Shown: one piece after another, positions 22,881 to 28,494 of the stretch
Numbering within the stretch: position 1 is the first letter of the stretch
How the letters are laid out: each line of letters starts with the position of its first letter
NCBI GenBank assembly: GCA_035511515.1
Contig: DATKFG010000091.1
Span: 1 to 28,494, forward strand
DNA length: 28,494 nucleotides
Source: VBCK01 sp035511515
GTDB taxonomy: Bacteria > Pseudomonadota > Gammaproteobacteria > Burkholderiales > Burkholderiaceae_F
Direction of reading: 5' to 3'
Position numbers and translations under genes: made by a program
The notes under the pieces: generated by a model
Database searches by the model: none
Seen by the model: the letters and a program-made list of their open reading frames with translations, nothing else
What the model was told of the DNA's origin: nothing

Positions 22881-24113
22881 TCAATAGTGCCGGTCCCGCG
22901 CGATCACCGCGATCGCCGCCCGCGTGATCCCGAAGGCGATCCAGTCGAACACGCGCGTGAGCCGGGACCTGCGCAGCAGGTCCTCCGGGCCGAACGGGAC
23001 CGACTCGGCAGCGATCGCCTGCTCCAGGCGCACCCGCAGCGCGCGCGAAAAAGCGGCGTCGCGCACCAGCACGTTGGCCTCGCGCGCCATCAGCAGGCTG
23101 TACGGATCCAGGTTGCTGGAGCCGACCGTGGCCCAGTTCTCATCGATCACGGCCGCCTTCGCATGCAGGAAGCTGCGTGTGTACTGGTAGATGCTGACGC
23201 CGGCGGCCAGCAGCTGGCCATACAGGGCGTGCTGCGCATAGAACTGCACCACGTGCTCGACCCGGCCCTGCAGCAGCAGCCGCACCCGTACACCACGCCG
23301 GGCCGCGTCCATCAATGCGCCCCGGAAGCGCCGCCCGGGTATGAAATACGCGTTGGCGATCAGTATGTCGTGCTGCGCCGCCGCCAGGGCCTCCGTGTAG
23401 GCGCGCTCGATCGTCCGGCGGTGCAGCAGGTTATCGCGCAGCAGCAGCGCCGCCTGCACCCCATCGGCAAGCGGGTGCCGGGCCCGCAGCCCGAGGCGGC
23501 GCGGAAACGGCACGGCGGGCTCGTTCAGGCGTGGCAGCGACAGCGTCCACCAGAGGCGCTCCGCGCTCAGCGTGATCGCCGCCACGATCGGCCCTTCGCA
23601 CGCAACTGCGAAATCCAGCCGCGGCCCCGGCTCCTCGGCCGGCTCGGAAATCACGTTGATGCCCCCGACGAAGGCGACCGTCTCGTCGATCACCGCCAGC
23701 TTGCGGTGCAGGCGCCGGAACAGCCGCCGCTGCAGCCGCCACCAGCGCTCCGGCCGGTAGATCCGAACCTGCACGCCGAGCGGTTGCACCTGCCGGGCCA
23801 GGCGGCGAATGTATTCGCCGCCGCCAAAGCCGTCGACGATCAGGCGCACCCCCACGCCGCGGCCGGCGGCACTCACCAGCGCCTCGGTCACCTGCCGGCC
23901 GATCGGATCGTCCCCGTACAGGTAGGTTTCCAGGTGAATCGAGCTGCGCGCCGATGCGATCGCCGCGAGCAGTCGCGGGAAATACTCCTGGCCGGTCGAC
24001 AGCAGCCTGATCCGGTTGCCCTCGGTGAATTGCCCCAGCCCGGGCAGCTCGAAGCGGGCCCGGGTGAGCCGGGCGATACGCTCCGGCAGCCGTACGCCGG
24101 GGTCCAGGCTCAA
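22881..24113 (-). CDS. clsB: Cardiolipin synthase B-type phospholipase D family protein
   Basis: A 410-aa phospholipase D superfamily enzyme with two HKD active sites: HRKLAVIDETVAFVGGIN (H136, K138, D143) and HAKAAVIDENWATVGSSNLD (H317, K319, D324). It makes cardiolipin by joining phosphatidyl groups at the inner membrane. Length matches E. coli ClsB (about 413 aa), and as in E. coli (ybhP-clsB) it follows an EEP-family phosphatase gene. The start is inferred to be TTG at 24113: it overlaps the upstream stop (TTGA), has GGAG 6 bases before it, and gives the family length. The longer open frame to 24284 lies inside the neighbour gene and is Arg/Ala-rich without homology. Substrate specificity is by family resemblance. 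Confidence 0.9.
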   Translation of the reverse strand: MSLDPGVRLPERIARLTRARFELPGLGQFTEGNRIRLLSTGQEYFPRLLAAIASARSSIHLETYLYGDDPIGRQVTEALVSAAGRGVGVRLIVDGFGGGEYIRRLARQVQPLGVQVRIYRPERWWRLQRRLFRRLHRKLAVIDETVAFVGGINVISEPAEEPGPRLDFAVACEGPIVAAITLSAERLWWTLSLPRLNEPAVPFPRRLGLRARHPLADGVQAALLLRDNLLHRRTIERAYTEALAAAQHDILIANAYFIPGRRFRGALMDAARRGVRVRLLLQGRVEHVVQFYAQHALYGQLLAAGVSIYQYTRSFLHAKAAVIDENWATVGSSNLDPYSLLMAREANVLVRDAAFSRALRVRLEQAIAAESVPFGPEDLLRRSRLTRVFDWIAFGITRAAIAVIARDRHY

Positions 24114-24892
24114 GGAAGCTCCAGGTCCGCAATCAATGGCACGTGGTCCGATCTGCGAGCCCAGGACCGTCCGCGCGGCACGCGCGCGTGGCGCACACTC
24201 AGTCCCCGCACGTAGATCCGGTCCAGCCGCAGCCAGGGCGCAACGCTCGGAAACGTACGGGCGGGCCGACGGCGCAGCCGCCACGGCAGCATGCGGTCGA
24301 GCCAGCCGGGATCCTGCGCATCGCTGACTTCCGCCACCGCCAGGCGCCGGCGCAGCTCCAGGTCGACCCTCTGCTGCCAGTCGTTGAAATCGCCCGCAAG
24401 GATCAGCGGGGCGCCGGACGGGATTTCCTGCTCGACGAAATCGGTGACGAAGCGCGCCTGGCGCAGGCGGCTGACCTTGACCAGTCCGAGGTGCAGACAG
24501 ATCAGGTGGATCGGACCCACACCGGGCGGCTCCACCACCGCGTGCAGCATGCCCCGGCGCTCTAGCGCGTGGTCGGATATGTCGTGGTTGGCGTAGCTGG
24601 TTATCGGGTAGCGCGACAGGATCGCGTTGCCGTGGTGACCGTGAGCGTAGATCGCATTGACGCCGTAGGCGCTATGCGCGTAGCCGCTGGTAGCCAGGAA
24701 GTCGAGCTGCGCGGCCGCGGGTCGCTGCAGGCGGCCGGGCCGGCGCCGATCGTCGCGGTCCTGCACCTCCTGCAGAAATACCAGGTCGGCGTCGATCAGG
24801 TGCAGCGCCAGTCGCACATCGTGCACGCGCGAACGGCCGGCGATTCCGGTTGCGCCTTTGCAGATGTTGTAGGTCGCGGTTCGAAATCTCAT
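24110..24892 (-). CDS. Endonuclease/exonuclease/phosphatase (EEP) family protein, YbhP-like
   Basis: A 260-aa metal-dependent phosphodiesterase-fold protein. Conserved catalytic elements are visible: TYNICKG with N9, VFLQEVQD with E42 as metal ligand, LAGDFNDWQQ, and the C-terminal SDHVPLIADLELP with the D249/H250 pair. The substrate in vivo is unknown; family members cleave nucleic acid or phospholipid headgroup bonds, and the fixed pairing with clsB hints at a membrane-lipid role. Start at ATG 24892 because MRFRTATYNICKG is the usual N-terminus and the codon overlaps the nudB stop (ATGA). The longer frame overlaps nudB and is spurious. Confidence 0.88.
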   Translation of the reverse strand: MRFRTATYNICKGATGIAGRSRVHDVRLALHLIDADLVFLQEVQDRDDRRRPGRLQRPAAAQLDFLATSGYAHSAYGVNAIYAHGHHGNAILSRYPITSYANHDISDHALERRGMLHAVVEPPGVGPIHLICLHLGLVKVSRLRQARFVTDFVEQEIPSGAPLILAGDFNDWQQRVDLELRRRLAVAEVSDAQDPGWLDRMLPWRLRRRPARTFPSVAPWLRLDRIYVRGLSVRHARVPRGRSWARRSDHVPLIADLELP

Positions 24893-25341
24893 GGAGAGGG
24901 CAGTGTCCTGTCCGCAAGCATCCGGATGGCTTGCGCGTTGGTCCACGAAAAGCAGGCATCGGCGGCCTGCTGCCAGTGCATCCAGCGCGACCGAGTGTGC
25001 TCGCGCGGCGCCAGGGTCGGTTCGAAGACCTGCGCGACGCGCAGTCCGAAAACGTGCTCGCGGTTGACCGACACGCCAGGGGCGTAGCGAGAGCGCCACT
25101 GCCGGAAGATCGCGTACTCGTGCTCGATCTTCCAGTCTTCGAAGTCGACCGCGGCGGCCCGCCAGCCGGTTTCCTCCTCGACTTCCCGGGCGCAGGCAAC
25201 CGCCAACGGCTCGTGCGGGTCGTCCAGGCTGCCGGTCACCGACTGCCAGAAGCCGGCGTGGTCGGCGCGCTCCAGCAACAGCGTGCGAAGGTGCGGCGTA
25301 TAGATCACGACCAGCACGGATTCAGGCACCTTGAACCCCAC
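24889..25341 (-). CDS. nudB: Dihydroneopterin triphosphate diphosphatase, Nudix family (NudB)
   Basis: A 150-aa Nudix hydrolase, the same length as E. coli NudB. It has ESVLVVIYTPHLRTLLLERA, GFWQSVTGSLDD and the Nudix helix AREVEEETGW; the box reads G-X6-E-X7-REVEEETG, one residue longer than the textbook spacing. RYAPGVSVNREHVFGL and RSRWMHWQQAADACFSWTN also match NudB. It removes pyrophosphate from dihydroneopterin triphosphate in folate synthesis. Start at GTG 25341 gives the family length and has GGGGTGG upstream; a GTG at 25386 overlapping the aspS stop (GTGA) would add 15 residues. It lies between aspS and the EEP gene, as is common in betaproteobacteria. Confidence 0.85.
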   Translation of the reverse strand: MGFKVPESVLVVIYTPHLRTLLLERADHAGFWQSVTGSLDDPHEPLAVACAREVEEETGWRAAAVDFEDWKIEHEYAIFRQWRSRYAPGVSVNREHVFGLRVAQVFEPTLAPREHTRSRWMHWQQAADACFSWTNAQAIRMLADRTLPSP

Positions 25342-25382
25342 GGTGGCCACCCCACAGCGCTTCGAGCAGGCCGGCGCCAGCC

Positions 25383-27188
25383 TCACCGATCCGACACGGC
25401 GGCTTTGGTCTCGGTGCGCAAGCGGATGTGCAGCTCCCTGAGCTGGTGCTCGTCCACCGGCGATGGCGCCTGGGTCAGCAGGCATTGCGCGCGCTGCGTC
25501 TTGGGAAAGGCGATCACGTCGCGGATCGATTCCGCGCCCGCCATCAACGTGACGGTCCGGTCCAGGCCGAACGCGATGCCGCCATGGGGCGGCGCGCCGT
25601 ACTGCAGGGCATCGAGCAGGAAGCCGAATTTGGCGCGCGCCTCCTCGGCGCCGATCTTCAACGCCTCGAACACCTTGCTTTGCACGTCGGCGCGGTGGAT
25701 CCGGACCGAGCCGCCGCCGATTTCCCAGCCGTTAAGGGCCATGTCGTAGGCCTTGGCGAGGCATCTTCCCGGATCGGACAGCAGGTAGTCTTCATGGCCG
25801 TCCTTGGGCGACGTGAACGGGTGGTGGGCGGCGACCCAGCGCTGCTCCTGCTCGTCGAACTCGAACATCGGGAAATCGATCACCCACACCGGCCGCCAGC
25901 CCGGCTCGAACAGGCCGTGGCTGCGGCCGAATTCGGAATGCCCGATGCGGGTGCGCAGGGCCCCGAGGCCGTCGGCCACCACGCGCGCCCGGTCGGCGCC
26001 GAAGAAGATCAGGTCGCCGTCCTGCGCACCGGTGCGCTCGATGATGGCCGCCAGCGCGCGGTCGTGCAGGTTCTTGATGATCGGCGACTGCAAGCCGTCG
26101 CGCCCGCGCGAACGCTCGTTGACTTTCACGTAGGCGAGACCCCGGGCCCCATAGATCGCGACGAATTGCGTGTACGAATCGATTTCGGACCGCGGCATCT
26201 GGCCGCCGGCCGGCACGCGCAACGCGGCCACGCGCCCATCGGCCAGTTCGGCGGCGGAGCGGAACACCTTGAAGTCGACGTCGCGCATCACGTCAGTCAG
26301 ATCGGTCAGCTGCAGCGCCACCCGCAGATCGGGCTTGTCGGAGCCGTAGCGGCTGATCGCTTCCTGATAAGTGATCACCGGAAACGGGTCGGGCAGCTCG
26401 ACCTCGAGCGTCTGCGCGAATACGGTGCGGATCAGATCCTCCATCAGCGCGCGGATCTCGCGTTCGTCCAGGAACGAGGTCTCCACGTCGATCTGGGTGA
26501 ACTCGGGCTGGCGGTCGGCGCGCAGGTCCTCGTCGCGGAAGCACTTGGTGATCTGGTAGTAGCGGTCGAACCCCGCCACCATCAGCATCTGCTTGAAAAG
26601 CTGCGGCGACTGCGGCAGCGCAAAGAACATCCCCGGATGCACCCGCGAGGGCACCAGGTAGTCGCGCGCCCCCTCCGGCGTACTCTTGGTCAACATCGGC
26701 GTCTCGATGTCGATGAAGCCGTGCGCGTCCAGGTAGCGGCGCACCGCGCTCGCCACCCGGAAGCGCAAGCGCAGGTTGCGCTGCATCACCGCACGACGCA
26801 GGTCCACCACCCGGTGCGTCAACCGCGTCGCCTCGGACAGGTCCTCCTCGTCGAGCTGGAACGGCGGCGGCACCGACGGATTCAGCACCGTCAGGCGTTC
26901 GCACAGGACCTCGACCTCGCCGCTGGTCAGCGCCGGGTTGGCCGTGCCCTCCGGCCGGCGCCGCACGGTGCCATCGACCCGCACGCAATATTCGCTGCGC
27001 ACGCCTTCGGCCGTTTCGAACACCTGCGGGCGGTCCGGATCGCACACGACCTGGACCAGGCCCTCGCGATCCCGCAGGTCGATGAAAATGACGCCGCCGT
27101 GATCGCGCCGGCGATGCACCCATCCGTACAGCTCCACCGGCTGACCGATGAAGCGCCGGTCGACCAGCCCGCAGTATTCGGTTCTCAT
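25383..27188 (-). CDS. aspS: Aspartate-tRNA ligase, probably non-discriminating
   Basis: A 601-aa bacterial-type class IIb synthetase that charges tRNA with aspartate. N-terminal OB-fold anticodon domain (YGWVHRRRDHGGVIFIDLRD), catalytic motif 1 around ETPMLTKSTPEGARDYLVPS, motif 2 FRDEDLRADRQPEFTQID near 217, inserted GAD domain about 290-400, and motif 3 GGIAFGLDRTVTLMAG near 538. Residues H30 and G81 correspond to the His and Gly reported to allow tRNA-Asn recognition in the non-discriminating enzyme of Pseudomonas aeruginosa. The ATG at 27188 overlaps the DUF502 stop (TGATG) and has GAAAGG 7 bases upstream; the longer frame to 27434 is a shadow. Confidence 0.97.
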   Translation of the reverse strand: MRTEYCGLVDRRFIGQPVELYGWVHRRRDHGGVIFIDLRDREGLVQVVCDPDRPQVFETAEGVRSEYCVRVDGTVRRRPEGTANPALTSGEVEVLCERLTVLNPSVPPPFQLDEEDLSEATRLTHRVVDLRRAVMQRNLRLRFRVASAVRRYLDAHGFIDIETPMLTKSTPEGARDYLVPSRVHPGMFFALPQSPQLFKQMLMVAGFDRYYQITKCFRDEDLRADRQPEFTQIDVETSFLDEREIRALMEDLIRTVFAQTLEVELPDPFPVITYQEAISRYGSDKPDLRVALQLTDLTDVMRDVDFKVFRSAAELADGRVAALRVPAGGQMPRSEIDSYTQFVAIYGARGLAYVKVNERSRGRDGLQSPIIKNLHDRALAAIIERTGAQDGDLIFFGADRARVVADGLGALRTRIGHSEFGRSHGLFEPGWRPVWVIDFPMFEFDEQEQRWVAAHHPFTSPKDGHEDYLLSDPGRCLAKAYDMALNGWEIGGGSVRIHRADVQSKVFEALKIGAEEARAKFGFLLDALQYGAPPHGGIAFGLDRTVTLMAGAESIRDVIAFPKTQRAQCLLTQAPSPVDEHQLRELHIRLRTETKAAVSDR

Positions 27189-27817
27189 CACGGACCTTTC
27201 GAGATTTGCGCGGCCCTGGGCGCAGCCTCGGCGCCGACCACGCCCAGCGAGATCACGAACTTCAGCGCCTCGTCCACGCTCATCTGCAGTTCGCGCACTT
27301 CGCCCGGCGGCACGATCAGCGTATAGCCCGAAGTCGGGTTGGGGGCCGTCGGCACGTAAACGACCAGGTAGTCGCGGCCCAGGCCGCCGCCGAGCCGCTC
27401 GCTGGGCGAGCCGACCACGAAGGCGACGGCCCATTGTCCGCGCTGCGGAAACTCCACCAGCACGGCACGGCGGAACGAATGTCCATCAGGTGAAAGCAGC
27501 GTGTCCGATACCTGCTTGACGCTCGAGTAGATCGAACGCACGATCGGGATGCGCGACAGCAGCCTCTCCCACCACCGCACCATGCGCTGGCCCATGATGT
27601 TGGCGGCGGCCATGCCCGTGAGCAGCAGCACCAGCCCCGACAGCAGCGCCCCGGCCCCCGGCAGCGGAAAGCCCAGCCAGCTTTCGGGGCGCCACGGCGG
27701 CGGCAACAGCAGCAGCGTGCGGTCCATGCTGGAGACGATCAAATCCAGCACCCAGAGAGTAAACGCCAGCGGGATCCAGATCAGCAGCCCGGTGATCAGG
27801 TATTTTTTCAGCGGCAT
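27188..27817 (-). CDS. DUF502 family inner-membrane protein
   Basis: A 209-aa protein with two membrane helices (about 7-30, ITGLLIWIPLAFTLWVLDLI, and about 54-76, GALLSGLVLLLTGMAAANIM) and a C-terminal soluble domain. RIPIVRSIYSSVKQV and YVPTAPNPTSGYTLIVPPGE are the family's signature segments. Function is not established. It is widely found directly upstream of aspS in betaproteobacteria, as here, where stop and start overlap by one base. The ATG at 27817 is the natural start before the basic MPLKKY and first helix. Confidence 0.9.
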   Translation of the reverse strand: MPLKKYLITGLLIWIPLAFTLWVLDLIVSSMDRTLLLLPPPWRPESWLGFPLPGAGALLSGLVLLLTGMAAANIMGQRMVRWWERLLSRIPIVRSIYSSVKQVSDTLLSPDGHSFRRAVLVEFPQRGQWAVAFVVGSPSERLGGGLGRDYLVVYVPTAPNPTSGYTLIVPPGEVRELQMSVDEALKFVISLGVVGAEAAPRAAQISKGP

Positions 27818-27988
27818 GTTGGCTTAGCCGACGATCCGCGGCTTGCGGCGCCCGCAACTCGGGCCAGCGGACGCAAATCCCCCGGGCTCCCCGGCCCTTG
27901 TTCGGGCGTCGAAAATCTAATCTAGCAGGCCAGGGTTCCGGATCGAAGCTGGCCGCGAGCCTCGATCGGCCGGCACCCCCTCATCGCG
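27818..27988. other. Spacer between the FmdB-like gene and the DUF502-aspS genes
   Basis: 171 bases without a supported gene. On the minus strand there is an AT-rich patch, TAGATTAGATTTT, at about 27912-27924 that could be a weak -10 region for the DUF502-aspS genes, and an imperfect GATCGA/TCGATC inverted repeat at about 27941-27966. Neither is strong enough to call a promoter or terminator. Confidence 0.3.
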
Positions 27989-28294
27989 TCAGCTGCAAGT
28001 GGAGCAGCCACCGCTTCCGCAGCTGCCGGCAGCAGGGGTATCGGCACTTTTTTCCGTCTTGGCCTTGCCATCCGATTCGCTCGACTTGGCAGCGGTTGCG
28101 CCCTTCTGGCCGCTGTTCTTGAAGTCGGTCGCGTACCACCCGCTGCCGCGCAACTGGAAGCCGGCCGCGGTCAGCTGCTTCGAGAGCGTCTCAGCCTGGC
28201 ACTGCGGGCAACGGGTCAACGGTGCATCGGACACCTTCTGCAGCACGTCCCGGCTGTGTCCGCAGGACGAGCACTTGTAGGCGTAGATCGGCAT
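27989..28294 (-). CDS. FmdB-family zinc-ribbon protein
   Basis: A 101-aa small cytoplasmic protein. The N-terminal zinc ribbon MPIYAYKCSSCGH has C8/C11 paired with RCPQC C29/C32, the standard FmdB pattern. A central FQLRGSGWYATDFKNSG is also typical, followed by a Lys/Ser/Ala-rich linker and a Cys/Gly-rich tail (CGSGGCSTCS) seen in many proteobacterial members. A regulatory role was proposed for the founding FmdB; the real function is not settled. It is the first gene of the leftward operon, with a good promoter 33 bases upstream and GAGG 8 bases before the ATG. Confidence 0.92.
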   Translation of the reverse strand: MPIYAYKCSSCGHSRDVLQKVSDAPLTRCPQCQAETLSKQLTAAGFQLRGSGWYATDFKNSGQKGATAAKSSESDGKAKTEKSADTPAAGSCGSGGCSTCS

Positions 28295-28326
28295 TCTTTC
28301 GCCTCGATTCTTCAGTAACTGGCTGA

Positions 28327-28354
28327 ATTATAAGGGTCAGGAGCACGTTCCCAA
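28327..28354 (-). promoter_or_regulatory. Sigma70-type promoter before the FmdB-like gene
   Basis: On the minus strand, TTGGGA (28354-28349) is followed by a 16-base spacer and a perfect TATAAT (28332-28327). Transcription would start near 28320 and give a leader of about 26 bases before the ATG at 28294. It is the best promoter match I can see in the window and probably drives the housekeeping operon. Confidence 0.7.
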
Positions 28355-28417
28355 GCCCGAATGTTGGGGCGATTTGTGCGGCATCAAGGGCTTTGGGACG
28401 GCTGCCCTCACCCCCGA

Positions 28418-28445
28418 CCCCTCTCCCGCTGGCGCGGGCGAGGGG
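28418..28445. repeat. REP-like palindrome in the intergenic region
   Basis: CCCCTCTCCCGC and GCGGGCGAGGGG form a 12-base stem with one mismatch around a TGGC loop. The preceding CCCTCACCCCCGA matches the kind of short intergenic repeat often found in high-GC proteobacterial genomes. No T-tract follows, so it is not a classic terminator. The rest of 28295-28494 holds only the promoter noted separately. Confidence 0.6.
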
Positions 28446-28494
28446 CGACACCGCGTGCCCCTGCCGGCGGCTACGCACCTGCGACGCCCGGTCG

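Noticed and set aside
22887..24215. Plus-strand open frame of 442 codons opposite clsB
   Set aside because: clsB has both HKD motifs on the other strand; this frame is an Arg/Gln/Pro-rich shadow.
24114..24284. 57-residue N-terminal extension of clsB
   Set aside because: It lies fully inside the EEP gene, has no homology-like pattern, and the TTG start gives the expected ClsB length.
25428..27326. Plus-strand open frame of 632 codons opposite aspS
   Set aside because: Antisense to a certain aspS gene; His/Arg/Gln-rich product with no domain pattern.

Overview
The window is high-GC DNA without insertion sequences, tRNA or rRNA genes, or CRISPR arrays. The right-hand housekeeping block (FmdB zinc ribbon - DUF502 - aspS - nudB - EEP phosphatase - clsB), the GC-rich coding style and the protein sequences suggest a betaproteobacterium, most likely Burkholderiales-like. 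That taxonomic call is inference.

Layout. (1) 1-1536 (+): end of an ArnT/PMT-type membrane glycosyltransferase, probably cut by the window edge. (2) 1644-11555 (-): an exported Rhs/Tc-type polymorphic-toxin module. A 1809-aa SpvB/TcB-like protein (FG-GAP repeats, TcdB middle domain, tandem Ig-like repeats) is followed by a 1356-aa Rhs protein with a variable C-terminus, then a 109-aa three-helix membrane protein that is a good candidate immunity gene. The Rhs tail and the small gene lie in a clear GC dip. (3) 11556-11865: divergent regulatory region. (4) 11866-13973 (+): NarL/LuxR-type response regulator, a 51-aa ORF, and a soluble hybrid histidine kinase. (5) 14013-22850 (+): ten tightly packed genes for a type II secretion/MSHA-like machine: PilO/GspM-like, PilP/GspC-like, a lipoprotein secretin with N-terminal TPR-like repeats and a C-terminal cohesin domain, three pseudopilins (one lacking Glu5), GspF, GspE, PilM/GspL-like and PilN-like. 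(6) 22881-28294 (-): the housekeeping operon, with a good sigma70 promoter before its first gene. (7) 28295-28494: promoter and a REP-like palindrome.

How the parts may work together. The SpvB-like and Rhs proteins both carry apparent Sec signal peptides, and there is no PAAR, VgrG or TcA. A T2SS-like machine taking periplasmic substrates is encoded just across the divergent promoter, with a two-component pair in between. The working hypothesis is a regulated locus in which a dedicated T2SS-like system with a cohesin-bearing liposecretin exports or displays an Rhs/SpvB toxin complex. This is inference from gene content and neighbourhood; nothing in the sequence proves the secretion link.
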